Below, in pieces: positions 8,708 to 17,817 of a stretch of 64,000 nt of DNA (position 1 is its first letter; every line of letters begins with the position of its first letter). Location of the stretch: NCBI RefSeq assembly GCF_000165125.1, contig NZ_AEIU01000081.1:1-64000 (forward strand), given 5' to 3'. Below the pieces are notes generated by a model, which saw nothing but the letters and a program-made list of their open reading frames with translations, made no database searches and had not been told where the DNA came from. This DNA is from Vibrio caribbeanicus ATCC BAA-2122 (GTDB lineage Bacteria; Pseudomonadota; Gammaproteobacteria; Enterobacterales; Vibrionaceae). The position numbers were made by a program, and so were the translations under genes.

Positions 8708-10044
8708 TGTTCACCACCTCCAGAAAAAGGCTCGAATCGCTCGATAATACAGCGACTTCTGTAACGAATGCTCAGTCCGATTCAGTTAGGGATCATTACC
8801 AAGTGATCCACGCCAAAGTGATTAAAGCGATTGAACCTAGTGTGGTGGTAAACCTCAGCTCCGCTGAACTTGAAGGGCGTATCCATCATTTGGTATCCGA
8901 TATTGTTTCTGCAGAGCAGCTTCCTCTTGGTCATCGTGAAGTGTTTACTGTAGTGAAACATCTGGTTGATGAGATGTGTGGTTTGGGGCCATTACAGCCA
9001 CTGATTAATGATCCGCTAGTCACAGATATCATGGTCAATGGTTATAAAGAGGTCTATGTCGAAAAGCTGGGGAAACTCCATAAAACCGACGTGGTGTTTC
9101 GAAGTGAAGAGCAACTGCTTAACTTAGCAAGACGTATCGTCAGCAAGATTGGCCGCCGTATTGATGAAACATCGCCCCTTGTGGATGCACGTTTACAAGA
9201 TGGCAGCCGTGTTAATGTGATGATTCCTCCGCTGGCTTTGGACGGAACTTACATCTCTATTCGTAAGTTCTCACAAGACAAACTCTCTTTGAATCAACTC
9301 GCGACTAATGGTTCGATGTCGATCAATATGGTTCAGTTACTCGATGTCATCGTACGTTCGAGGCTCAACGTATTAGTGGCTGGTGGAACAGGGGCAGGTA
9401 AGACAACACTCCTCAATGCTATGTCGTTTAGCATCCCGCCCACCGAGCGTATCGTTACGATTGAAGATGCTGCTGAACTCAAGCTTCAGCAACCTCATGT
9501 CGTAAGGGCTGAAACGCGTCCTGCTAATGCAGAGGGACTGCCTGCTATTGGACAACGAGAGTTAGTGAAAAATTCACTACGTATGCGCCCCGATCGCATC
9601 ATCCTCGGCGAGGTTCGTGGTGAAGAAGCTTTTGAAATGATGCAGGCAATGAATACTGGGCATGATGGTTCGCTTTCGACATTGCATGCCAATTCACCAA
9701 CCGATGCACTGGTTCGTTTAGAAAACATGTTAATGATGGCTCAGTCTAATTTGCCTTTATTTGCGCTTAGACGTCAGGTAGCCGACACGATAGATGTGGT
9801 GGTACAGGTAGAGCGTATGCGTGATGGTAAACGTCGAGTCGTTGCCATCACTGAGATCATCGGTTTGGAAGGCGAACAGTATGTCACTCAAGACCTATAC
9901 CGATACGTTATACATGGGGAAGATGTACAAGGGAATCTGCAGGGTGTCTACCAGTCGAGCCGAACTTTGCCTAAGTTCGTAACCAAGGCGGCTTATTATC
10001 AGTTAGAGCTACTGCTTCGACGCGCAATGGAGCTAGAGACATGA
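8707..10044 (+). CDS. tadA: TadA/CpaF secretion ATPase
   Basis: GspE/CpaF-type cytoplasmic ATPase (445 residues) that powers pilus extension and probably retraction. Visible motifs are Walker A GGTGAGKTT (about residue 227), the Asp-box/Walker B region ILGEVRGEEAFEMMQA and the His-box segment TGHDGSLSTLHANSP. Length and order match CpaF. It overlaps tadZ by one base and tadB by four (ATGA). It is the best-conserved member of the cluster and fixes the identity of the locus. Confidence 0.95.
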   Translation: MFTTSRKRLESLDNTATSVTNAQSDSVRDHYQVIHAKVIKAIEPSVVVNLSSAELEGRIHHLVSDIVSAEQLPLGHREVFTVVKHLVDEMCGLGPLQPLINDPLVTDIMVNGYKEVYVEKLGKLHKTDVVFRSEEQLLNLARRIVSKIGRRIDETSPLVDARLQDGSRVNVMIPPLALDGTYISIRKFSQDKLSLNQLATNGSMSINMVQLLDVIVRSRLNVLVAGGTGAGKTTLLNAMSFSIPPTERIVTIEDAAELKLQQPHVVRAETRPANAEGLPAIGQRELVKNSLRMRPDRIILGEVRGEEAFEMMQAMNTGHDGSLSTLHANSPTDALVRLENMLMMAQSNLPLFALRRQVADTIDVVVQVERMRDGKRRVVAITEIIGLEGEQYVTQDLYRYVIHGEDVQGNLQGVYQSSRTLPKFVTKAAYYQLELLLRRAMELET

Positions 10045-10949
10045 TTTATATCTCAGTTGTTCTGTTGCTGCTGGGGAGCATTATTTATGCTCTATGGCGA
10101 CGCTCGCTCAGAATGAGAGTAACGCAGCGTTTAATAGGATTACATTCACAGGCTCATCAAGATAGTGCGCCTTCGATCTTACGTAAGGCCACGCCTTCAA
10201 CGGGAATGTCACGACTGCTTGTGCGTCTAGATACCTTGTTTTCCACTCAAGACAAAGCCTTGCTTTTGGCGTTGCTTATTGGGCTCCCAGCGCTGAACTT
10301 CATGGTGCTCGGTATGATCGATGTTCGGTGGAGAATTGCATTGGGGCTTGCCGCGACCGCTGCGATGGCTCTGATGTTATTTGTGATGCGTAAAAAACAG
10401 CAAATTGAAGAGTTCGAACAGAGTATGGTGCAAGTTTTAGGTCTGATTAGCCGAGCGGTTTCGGCTGGACTATCCGTACCTCAGGCGATTTCTCAGGTAA
10501 CTGAGTCACAAGGTGGGTTAATGAGTCGTGAATTTTCCCGAATTGAAGATCAGCTCGCCCTGGGGCACGGGATGCGCTATGCCTTGAATGAAGCTTGTAT
10601 TCGCCTCCCTTATAAAGCTTTTCGTTACTTTACTATTGCGCTGTTATTAAACCAAAGTAATGGTGGTCAGCTACGCGAAATATTACACAGTTTAAGCCGT
10701 ACTCTGCATGAAAACCGCGCTATGCAAAAAAAGGTTAAGAGTTTGACTTCGGAGCCTCGTACAGCGGCACGTTTTCTTTCACTACTCCCTCTTGGCTTGC
10801 TGACGTTAGTCGCTTGGATTAACCCCTCTTTATTTCTTTTACTGATTGAAACCGAACCGGGTCAGTCGGTCTTGATCTACTGCGCTGTGAGTATTTTGGT
10901 TGGAGCTATCACACTACATTTGATGACCAAAAATAAGAGGTTTACATGA
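10041..10949 (+). CDS. tadB: TadB inner-membrane platform protein
   Basis: GspF-family platform protein of 302 residues. An N-terminal membrane helix is followed by two more around residues 80-118, a cytoplasmic T2SSF domain (QVLGLISRAVSAGLSVPQAI...) and a C-terminal helix pair (about 245-295). It pairs with TadC to form the membrane platform driven by TadA. Four-base overlaps with tadA and tadC show tight coupling. Confidence 0.92.
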   Translation: MIYISVVLLLLGSIIYALWRRSLRMRVTQRLIGLHSQAHQDSAPSILRKATPSTGMSRLLVRLDTLFSTQDKALLLALLIGLPALNFMVLGMIDVRWRIALGLAATAAMALMLFVMRKKQQIEEFEQSMVQVLGLISRAVSAGLSVPQAISQVTESQGGLMSREFSRIEDQLALGHGMRYALNEACIRLPYKAFRYFTIALLLNQSNGGQLREILHSLSRTLHENRAMQKKVKSLTSEPRTAARFLSLLPLGLLTLVAWINPSLFLLLIETEPGQSVLIYCAVSILVGAITLHLMTKNKRFT

Positions 10950-11800
10950 TCTTCTCGATTGGTATCGCATGCCTTGTGTTAGGAGCTCTGGGGGGGATGA
11001 CTGGTTTCCTTCGTGCCACCCAGTACGACATCGTTAAAATCCGTCTTGATCGGGTTGCAAGGTTTAGTGCTGAGCAAGCTTCTCGCGGCGGTGTTTTACG
11101 TTGGGCGACAAACCCAAAGCGTGCTCAAAAGCTCGCCATGCTTGGATACGTCTCTTCACAGGCTGATTCGATTTTTATGACAGCACGTGCCAGCGCAATG
11201 ACTGGTGTTGGAATCGCCTGGTTTTTCTTTCTACAACTCTCCTTTGATATAGGTGGGGTTGCTCAGGGGGTTGTGATTGCTTTGTCGTTGGGTATCGCCA
11301 TCGATAGAGTTTTAGATTGGCGGGTCAATGTTGTGCGCCAAGAGATCGCTAAACATATTCCAGATGCACTTGATTTGATGGTGGTGTGTGTGTCCTCAGG
11401 GCAAAACCTTGAAGCGACCTTTAATACGGTAGGTCAAGAGATGAAAAGCATCTCGCCATCGCTTTCGAGAGAGTGGCTAGTGACATCTACGGAAATGGCA
11501 GTGTTGGACTCACCTCAAGTGGCATTGACCAATTTGGATGCGAGATTGGCACTACCGGAAATAAACAACATGATCGCCACCATGTCGCAAGCACTGAAGT
11601 TTGGTGCACCGATGGCAGAAGCACTCAAACTGATTGCTTCAGATAGCCGTCAATATCATATGTTAGAGCTCGAAGAGTGGGTCGGAAAAATCCCAGCGAA
11701 AATGTCATTCCCGTTAGTCGTATTCATTATGCTGCCTGTGGTTGTCATCATCGTTGCGCCAATGGTACTCAGCATCTTCCAAACCATAGGTCAATTATGA
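10946..11800 (+). CDS. tadC: TadC inner-membrane platform protein
   Basis: Second GspF-like platform protein, 284 residues. It has an N-terminal membrane helix, central helices around residues 85-115, and a T2SSF domain with the motif HIPDALDLMVVCVSSGQNLE. The C-terminal segment KIPAKMSFPLVVFIMLPVVV is typical of TadC. The stop overlaps the tadD start (ATGA). It follows tadB as in most Tad loci. Confidence 0.92.
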   Translation: MIFSIGIACLVLGALGGMTGFLRATQYDIVKIRLDRVARFSAEQASRGGVLRWATNPKRAQKLAMLGYVSSQADSIFMTARASAMTGVGIAWFFFLQLSFDIGGVAQGVVIALSLGIAIDRVLDWRVNVVRQEIAKHIPDALDLMVVCVSSGQNLEATFNTVGQEMKSISPSLSREWLVTSTEMAVLDSPQVALTNLDARLALPEINNMIATMSQALKFGAPMAEALKLIASDSRQYHMLELEEWVGKIPAKMSFPLVVFIMLPVVVIIVAPMVLSIFQTIGQL

Positions 11801-12531
11801 AAAAGTCAATTACCGCCCTTGTGTTGGGGTTTACCTTAATGGGCTGTCAAAGTGCTCCGCAGCAAGAAACCGATGACTTAAAACTGGCCAGTACTGCGTT
11901 GCTAAACGGTCATGCGGATAATGCACTACTGATATACAAGCAAAGGTTGGAATCGACTCCTGATGATGCCGAACTGCTTTTTCTTGCAGGTTCTGCGTGT
12001 AACCAGTCAGATCGTTATGACGAAGCATTGCATTACCTACAGAAAGGGCAGAAGATTTCTCCTTCACACCAGTTTGAGCGTGAAATTGGTCGCTCTCACC
12101 TTGCTTTGGGTCACTTGGAACAAGCGAGAGCTGCGCTGGTTAAAGCCGTTAGTGCCGCGCCGTCAGACGATGTGGCCTTAAATAGCTTAGGTGTCACTCA
12201 TTCATTGTTACGGCAGTATCAAGACGCAAGAGAGATGTTTACCCAAGCGATTGGCTTAGTACCAGATAGTGTTGAATACCGAAATAACCTAGCGCTTACT
12301 TGGATGTTGGATGGAATGTCTCATCAGAGTATCCGTATCTTGTATCCTATTTATCAACGGGGTGAGGCGACCAGCAAAGTGCGACTTAATTTGGCGTTAT
12401 CGTATGCCATGAGCGGGGATGTTGAGGCAGCAAAACATGTCGCAGCTCAAGACCTGTCGCAAGCTGAGCTCGAGCACAATGAGCAATATTACTCAAATCT
12501 AGCGAAGCAGTTTGGCGGAGAAACACAATGA
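11797..12531 (+). CDS. tadD: TadD tetratricopeptide lipoprotein
   Basis: Predicted lipoprotein of 244 residues. I chose the ATG at 11797, which overlaps the tadC stop by four bases. It gives a signal peptide with lipobox LMGC at residues 14-17; the longer frame from 11677 overlaps tadC without a signal. The mature protein holds TPR-like repeats (AELLFLAGSACNQSDRYDEA and following units, about residues 55-180). TadD proteins are thought to help secretin assembly. A four-base overlap with tadE follows. Confidence 0.9.
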   Translation: MKKSITALVLGFTLMGCQSAPQQETDDLKLASTALLNGHADNALLIYKQRLESTPDDAELLFLAGSACNQSDRYDEALHYLQKGQKISPSHQFEREIGRSHLALGHLEQARAALVKAVSAAPSDDVALNSLGVTHSLLRQYQDAREMFTQAIGLVPDSVEYRNNLALTWMLDGMSHQSIRILYPIYQRGEATSKVRLNLALSYAMSGDVEAAKHVAAQDLSQAELEHNEQYYSNLAKQFGGETQ

Positions 12532-12956
12532 AACGTCAACGAGGCAGCCAATCTTTAGAGTTTGCGATGATAGTGCTGCCTTTTGTATTGCTGTTATTGG
12601 CGATATTCGAACTGACGCGGTTTCTTTGGCTCAATATGGTATTTGATTCAGCGGTTAATCAAGCCATGCGGGTTGCGCGTGTCATACCGCCAGCATCCGC
12701 TGCCGAACAAAGCGTCAAAGAAAAGATGGCCTCCTTTCCATTGCTAGAAGAGGAAAAGATCGAACTTTCAGCTCCTCGCTATGCAGGTTCTGTCAGTGAT
12801 TTAGCTTACTACCATATGACGTCTGCTTCGCAAGCTAAGTTAGGCCAATACACAGTGAAGTATCATTTCTCATTCTTGTTGATCCCTAGGCTCAGTGCAG
12901 TGTGGCAAGAATCGATGACGTTGCAAAGGGTGATGGTGGTGGCATATGACCAGTAA
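12528..12956 (+). CDS. tadE: TadE minor pseudopilin
   Basis: Short TadE-family protein (142 residues). The basic leader MKRQRGSQ precedes a hydrophobic helix beginning SLEFAMIVLPFVLLLL, with the conserved Glu typical of prepilin-like substrates. The remainder is periplasmic. It overlaps tadD by four bases and tadF by eleven. It is probably processed by the same prepilin peptidase as Flp. Confidence 0.88.
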   Translation: MKRQRGSQSLEFAMIVLPFVLLLLAIFELTRFLWLNMVFDSAVNQAMRVARVIPPASAAEQSVKEKMASFPLLEEEKIELSAPRYAGSVSDLAYYHMTSASQAKLGQYTVKYHFSFLLIPRLSAVWQESMTLQRVMVVAYDQ

Positions 12957-13545
12957 AACCTCATCAAAGCAACGTGGTGTGGCTTCAATTGAGTTCCCAT
13001 TTATTGTCGTTGGCAGCTTGGTGATTGTATTTGGTTTAGTCTCCATTTATCGCCTGATGTATACCCAGACAAGGCTCGACAGTACCGCATTTATGCTCGC
13101 CGATATTGTTGCACGAACCTTTGATGATAAAGAGCTTAACCCAGCGATAGCGTCAGATGGACGGAGCTATGCGCAGTTTACTGCTAGGGAGCTATTGACG
13201 ATTGCTCGACGCACCTTGCCGATGGGAATTGCGCCAGAGAACGTGGGTTTGAAATTAGAGATGCTACGCCAAAATTCAGCCTCAGGTGATATCGAACAGT
13301 TGCCTCCATTGATAGACGGAGCAAATTGTATTGTGTCATCTTCTATCAAAAACTTTTCTGGCTTAGCCCCACAAAGTGAACGAGATGAAAAAGCACTGAA
13401 AGGTCGAACGGCAACTCTAGTCCAGGCAACTATATGTGTTGAAAATCCATTTAGTCTCGATTCGCAGTTTGAATTTATTGGGCTTGTATTACCGAATCGT
13501 TTGACAAGTAAAGCGTTGATGATTGGGGGGCGTTATGCACTTTAA
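12946..13545 (+). CDS. tadF: TadF minor pseudopilin
   Basis: A 199-residue TadE-like protein. The leader KQRGVA is followed by a prepilin-like helix starting SIEFPFIVVGSLVIVF, again with the conserved Glu. The periplasmic part has two Cys residues (NCIVSSS and ATICVENP) that could form a disulfide. It sits between tadE and tadG with overlaps on both sides, the usual position of tadF. Sequence conservation in this family is low, so the symbol rests largely on context. Confidence 0.85.
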   Translation: MTSKTSSKQRGVASIEFPFIVVGSLVIVFGLVSIYRLMYTQTRLDSTAFMLADIVARTFDDKELNPAIASDGRSYAQFTARELLTIARRTLPMGIAPENVGLKLEMLRQNSASGDIEQLPPLIDGANCIVSSSIKNFSGLAPQSERDEKALKGRTATLVQATICVENPFSLDSQFEFIGLVLPNRLTSKALMIGGRYAL

Positions 13546-14725
13546 TCAATCGATTGTAAAGCATCACGGATCAGTTGCGATCAGTTATTTAGCCATGCTA
13601 ATTCCTATGGTCATTGCAGCGGCTTCAACCATTGTAATTGGTTACCAGGTACAGCTTTCTAACCGAGCAATGCAAGCCGCAGATGCGGCAAGTATTGCAT
13701 GTGAGTTTAAAGGCGAATATGACCAAGCCTTGACTCAAAGTTACCTCGATTACTATCAACCAAAAATTGACAAAGTGAGAGGTCAAATTAGGACGAACAG
13801 TGGCTGCAATATGTCTTTGGGTTATAGCTTATCAACCATATTCACTTCGTTGACATTATCAGATACTTCGTTTGTTGTGAGTTCGACGGCAAATGAAAAA
13901 GCCTATGTAACTGAAGATGTTGTGAGCGACCCACTTGAGTTGGTCATTGTGCTGGATATTTCAACTTCAATGTACGGTGCTATTAATGATTTAAAAGCGA
14001 TTTTAAAGCGCGGCATAGTTTCATTAAAAGAGCAGCAAAATAATGCTCAGAGTGAGGATCATATCAAAGTCTCCATCATTCCTTTTTCCACTGGAGTTTC
14101 AGTCAATAACGCCCCTTGGCTCAATGACGCAAGAACCTTCTGTGTTGATGGCACCACTGAATCTGAAGACAAGTTTTATGCGGCGCGCACGGTGGCGAAT
14201 TTGGATATCACTCATGACCAAATTTCAGTCAAGCTCTCTCAACCGAATAAGTGGCGGGAGAGTTGTAGTGCAGCATCTTTCACCTTGCCTCTTACTGCGG
14301 ATTTAGATCAAGTAACGAATACCGTCGATTCACTAAGAACCGAAGGTGGTACTGCTTCTTATCAAGGCTTGATTTGGGGGCTAAGACAGCTCACACCAAA
14401 TTGGCAAAAAGCTTGGGAAGTAGGGCCGAACCGCAATGTCGATAAGGTTGAACGTAAGTTAGTGCTAATGACTGATGGTAATGACTACGGAAGGTATTTT
14501 GATGATCTAATCAATGCCGGTTTGTGCGATAGGGCTAAAGACTACGGGATTGCGCTGAATTTTGTTGGCTTCGGTGTCAATGGATCTCGACTTGAACAAT
14601 TTACTCGCTGTGCAGTGGACCCAAAGGGTGTTTTTTCAGCTTCTGATACTCAGGATCTCGACCACTACTTTTCGCAGCTACTGAGCGTTCAATACGACAC
14701 AAAATTGAACTTTGGCAATAACTAA
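13535..14725 (+). CDS. tadG: TadG-like protein with von Willebrand A domain
   Basis: A 396-residue protein. I chose the ATG at 13535, preceded by a G-rich stretch and overlapping tadF by eleven bases, over a TTG at 13523. The N-terminus has the Tad-like pattern GSVAISYLAMLIPMVIAAAS, one membrane helix anchoring it to the inner membrane. The segment IVLDISTSM carries the MIDAS-type DxSxS metal site of a vWA domain (about residues 140-385). The role is probably adhesin-like or in pilus anchoring. It is the last tad gene; 47 bases separate it from the redox cassette. Confidence 0.88.
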   Translation: MHFNQSIVKHHGSVAISYLAMLIPMVIAAASTIVIGYQVQLSNRAMQAADAASIACEFKGEYDQALTQSYLDYYQPKIDKVRGQIRTNSGCNMSLGYSLSTIFTSLTLSDTSFVVSSTANEKAYVTEDVVSDPLELVIVLDISTSMYGAINDLKAILKRGIVSLKEQQNNAQSEDHIKVSIIPFSTGVSVNNAPWLNDARTFCVDGTTESEDKFYAARTVANLDITHDQISVKLSQPNKWRESCSAASFTLPLTADLDQVTNTVDSLRTEGGTASYQGLIWGLRQLTPNWQKAWEVGPNRNVDKVERKLVLMTDGNDYGRYFDDLINAGLCDRAKDYGIALNFVGFGVNGSRLEQFTRCAVDPKGVFSASDTQDLDHYFSQLLSVQYDTKLNFGNN

Positions 14726-14772
14726 GTCTACCAAGACTTACAATCGAAAAAACATAAGTTTAAGGAGAAATA

Positions 14773-15237
14773 ATGTTTAAGAAATGGGTTGTCATTCTCG
14801 CGTTATTAATGTCATTACCAGCGTTGGCTTTTAAAGAAGGCGATAGGTTGACGGATACGGCATCTGCAGGGCTATCTCTTGATCCTAAAAAGTTGACGAT
14901 TGTGGATTTCTTCGCTGAGTGGTGTGTTTCATGCCGTCATGAATTGCCAGAAGTGAATTCTCTTTACCAAACCCTTGATAGTACCGGTGTCACTGTCGTG
15001 GGTGTTGATGTCGATGAAGATGTTGAAGTGGGACTGGCGTTTCAAAAAGAACTCGGTCTGAAATTTCCAGTGGTGAATGACCCTCAGCAATCGTTGGTCA
15101 ATGAATTTACGCCTATCGGTATGCCTGCGCTCTACTACATCTACCAAGGACAAATACTTAAAGTCCGTTTTGGAGCGATAAACAACATCAGCAAGGTAAT
15201 TACGGAAGATCTAGCTGAAATGGGGGTAGAACTATGA
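14773..15237 (+). CDS. TlpA/ResA-like periplasmic thioredoxin
   Basis: Secreted thioredoxin-fold protein (154 residues). The signal peptide ends SLPALA. The active site is FFAEWCVSCRHELPEV (CxxC about residues 50-53), and the cis-Pro loop is seen in IGMPALYYI. A strong RBS (AAGGAG) precedes the start. The stop overlaps the next gene by four bases. It opens a five-gene envelope redox cassette, so it probably reduces or isomerises Cys in a partner here, perhaps the Cys-tailed DUF4266 product. The substrate is inference. Confidence 0.88.
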   Translation: MFKKWVVILALLMSLPALAFKEGDRLTDTASAGLSLDPKKLTIVDFFAEWCVSCRHELPEVNSLYQTLDSTGVTVVGVDVDEDVEVGLAFQKELGLKFPVVNDPQQSLVNEFTPIGMPALYYIYQGQILKVRFGAINNISKVITEDLAEMGVEL

Positions 15238-15704
15238 GGCTTGTTACTCGCGCTACTTATGTCGCATTAGCGATGTTGTTTCCTTCTCTGGCACTAAGTA
15301 CACCCAAAGTAGATTTGAGTGGGTTAGGTAAAGCAAAGCCAGTAAAAACACAGGTGACAAACGATTCGGGTATTGTTGAAGAAGAAGTCATTTCAAGCAA
15401 AGTGTACAGCAGTGACGGTGCGATGCTTTCGGTGAGACCAAAAGTTGAGATGGTTAGGCCAAATAAGACTCAACTCAAACTCAGCAAACCGAAAAAAGAG
15501 AACAAATCTATGTTTGAATTTGTCGACAAGGCATTGGGCATTAAGCCCGTTAAACCATGGGAGAAAGGCACACTGGCAAAAAAAGAGATGAAGCCAGGTG
15601 GTCCAGTCCCAGAGTTTGATTTGTTCTCAGAAAAGGTGTTTGCCTACAAGCAAGGATCGGTTGGTGGTAGTGGCGTCGGTGGCGGCGGCTGTGGTTGTAA
15701 CTAA
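15234..15704 (+). CDS. DUF4266-type secreted protein with Gly-Cys tail
   Basis: A 156-residue protein with an N-terminal signal peptide (about residues 1-22, ending SLALS). The middle (25-95) is basic and low-complexity. The C-terminal third carries the motif VKPWEKGTLAKKEM and ends GGSGVGGGGCGCN, which I recognise as the DUF4266 pattern. The two terminal Cys are the only ones in the mature protein, which suggests metal, thiol or cofactor chemistry at a flexible tail. It overlaps the TlpA-like gene by four bases. No function is established to my knowledge. Confidence 0.8.
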   Translation: MRLVTRATYVALAMLFPSLALSTPKVDLSGLGKAKPVKTQVTNDSGIVEEEVISSKVYSSDGAMLSVRPKVEMVRPNKTQLKLSKPKKENKSMFEFVDKALGIKPVKPWEKGTLAKKEMKPGGPVPEFDLFSEKVFAYKQGSVGGSGVGGGGCGCN

Positions 15705-15719
15705 ATAAATAAAAATACA

Positions 15720-16943
15720 ATGAAAAAAATTCCTTTAACGCTGCTCAGTGCAGTCGCAGTGGCCAATAATGTCATGGCTGAAGATCATATTTCGGTGCAT
15801 TACCTCAATTACCAAGAATATGACGATAAAGTCGAAGCAGGCGATAGCGTCGTTTCATTTGAGAAAAGCATCGGTTTAGATTGGACCATTAATCTAGAGG
15901 CTGGTTATGACACGGTATCGGGCGCTTCACCAGCTTGGGGAGCAACGACACCACCTTCCGGAACAGACGATGCAATAAACCGTGCTCAGATGACGCAAAA
16001 GGCTCAGGCAAAAACAGATCAAGTTATTCGTTCTGGTTACGACCCACATGCAAGTGGCTACAAGGTTCAAAAAGTACCTCTAGAGGATAAGCGTAAATCC
16101 TTTAGCGCGAGTGCAACTTATCGAGATGAAGATCGAAATGAATGGACGTTCGGCCATAACTTTTCCGTTGAAGAAGACTACAAAAGTATAGGCATTAACG
16201 GGAAGGGGCTTATCTATGCTGACTCACAAAAGAATCGCTCATACAGCTTAGGTATTGCAGCTCTGTTTGATAAAACGCAGGCGTTCCAAAAATATGAAAA
16301 TTACGCCAACAGCCAAAAGTGGGAAAACATTTTTACTGGCAGCGTTGAAGCTGGGCTTTCGCAAGTCTTTACGCCAAATCTATATGCGGTCTTTACAGTT
16401 TATGCGGGCTACCGTTCAGGGTATCTGAGTAACCACTATCAAACGGTACTGCGTGAAATAGACATAGATGATAATGGCCAAATTGGCATCGATGAGCTGT
16501 TTTTAGCTCAAGACTCAAGACCGGATAAAAGGTTGTCTGGTGGTGTTAACCTACAAGCCTTTTGGTCGATCACGGACTCTTTGGTCGTTCGTCCAAGATA
16601 CAAATGGTTCCAAGATGATTGGGGGGTGATGTCTCACCAACTTGGAGGAAAACTGTCTTGGGCGGTAACAGATTGGTTAACGCTAGGGCCTGGTTATTTT
16701 TGGTATACCCAAGGCGAGGCTGATTTCTATCGCGACCCATACGGTTCGGATAAAACGTTCGCTGCAACGGGTTATGCGACATCAGATCTTCGTTTAGGCA
16801 ACTATACCGCTAATAGCTATGAGTTAGGAGCAAGTGTGAATGTGTCTAAAGGCGTCAAGATTAATCTACTTGGAGCCTATTATGAGCAATCCAATGGTTT
16901 TGAAGCGCAATGGTGGGCCATCGGAGCGACCTATGCCTTCTAA
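15720..16943 (+). CDS. DUF3570 outer-membrane beta-barrel protein
   Basis: A 407-residue protein with a signal peptide (MKKIPLTLLSAVAVANNVMA). Alternating aromatic/polar strands run through the length and it ends in an aromatic residue (ATYAF), as outer-membrane barrels do. An acidic loop, DIDDNGQIGIDELFLA, resembles an EF-hand calcium site. Family and context (DUF4266 before, ApbE after) indicate DUF3570. It starts 16 bases after the DUF4266 gene with a weak RBS. It may be the outer-membrane partner of the Cys-tailed protein; this is inference. Confidence 0.82.
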   Translation: MKKIPLTLLSAVAVANNVMAEDHISVHYLNYQEYDDKVEAGDSVVSFEKSIGLDWTINLEAGYDTVSGASPAWGATTPPSGTDDAINRAQMTQKAQAKTDQVIRSGYDPHASGYKVQKVPLEDKRKSFSASATYRDEDRNEWTFGHNFSVEEDYKSIGINGKGLIYADSQKNRSYSLGIAALFDKTQAFQKYENYANSQKWENIFTGSVEAGLSQVFTPNLYAVFTVYAGYRSGYLSNHYQTVLREIDIDDNGQIGIDELFLAQDSRPDKRLSGGVNLQAFWSITDSLVVRPRYKWFQDDWGVMSHQLGGKLSWAVTDWLTLGPGYFWYTQGEADFYRDPYGSDKTFAATGYATSDLRLGNYTANSYELGASVNVSKGVKINLLGAYYEQSNGFEAQWWAIGATYAF

Positions 16944-17817
16944 CTTGCCATTTATTCATCGTTTTAAAGCCATGACAGTGCCATGTGAAGTGCAACTTTT
17001 TGGCTCGCCTAATGCGAGCCAAATTGCTGCGGTGATTGAACAAAACACCTATCGATTAGAGCAAAAATATAACTTCTACTCTGAGCAATCTTGGCTGACA
17101 TGTGAATTAAATCAACGTACTGGTCACTCAGTCTTGCTAGATGATGAATCACTCGTCGTTTTTCAAACGCTAAAAAATCTGGTGACGGGGACTGCTGGCG
17201 TTTTTGACCCTACGGTAGGTTCGCTCAAGTGGTTATTAAACAACAACGCAAGCCTAAGTCGTACGCAGGCTTACCAAATTGCTCAACCTATGATGGGGGA
17301 AGCTGCCTGGCATATTGAGAATAACCAACTGATTATCAGCCATGATGAGACGCGGTTTGATCTCGGTGGAGTGATCAAAGAGTTTGCTATTGATCAAGCC
17401 ATCAATTTTGCTGAAAGCATGGGAGTATCAGCAGCACTCATTAATTTTGGTGGCGACATCCGTGTGCTGGGAACTAAACCAAATCAAGAGGCATTTAATG
17501 TTGCGGTGGTTAACCCTCATGAATCAACACAAGCGTTTTTTTCGTTACCGCTAGTCAATTCGGCTTTGACGACTTCTGCTCATTATGAGCGCAAAACGCA
17601 ATTTTCTGATGGGCAAAGCTCTCATATTTTGTCTGAAAAAGGAACGCATTCGAAAGTGTTATCGGTGAGTGTCGTTGCTCCTAGTGCTTTAGAAGCAGGA
17701 GCAATAAGCACGGCTCTGACAATTGCCCCCTCACTTCCAGTCCCTGAAGAAGTCGCTGTCATCTTTATCGATGATCAGCTCAAAATCCATCAAGATACGG
17801 AGTTTTTAATTCAATGA
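16933..17817 (+). CDS. apbE: FAD:protein FMN transferase (ApbE family)
   Basis: ApbE enzymes transfer FMN from FAD to Ser/Thr of extracytoplasmic redox proteins. Family features are HRFKAMTVPCEVQLFG at the N-terminus, GVFDPTVGSLKWL, the LGGVIKEFAIDQA segment, NFGGDIRVLG and the C-terminal DGQSSHI...SVSVVAPSALEAGAISTAL region. Two starts are plausible: 16933 (GGAG 7 bases upstream, 294 residues) and 16882 (GGAG upstream, 311 residues, deep inside the DUF3570 gene). I prefer 16933. No obvious signal peptide is seen with either. A classical FMN acceptor motif is not evident in the neighbours, so the target is unknown. Confidence 0.87.
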   Translation: MPSNLPFIHRFKAMTVPCEVQLFGSPNASQIAAVIEQNTYRLEQKYNFYSEQSWLTCELNQRTGHSVLLDDESLVVFQTLKNLVTGTAGVFDPTVGSLKWLLNNNASLSRTQAYQIAQPMMGEAAWHIENNQLIISHDETRFDLGGVIKEFAIDQAINFAESMGVSAALINFGGDIRVLGTKPNQEAFNVAVVNPHESTQAFFSLPLVNSALTTSAHYERKTQFSDGQSSHILSEKGTHSKVLSVSVVAPSALEAGAISTALTIAPSLPVPEEVAVIFIDDQLKIHQDTEFLIQ

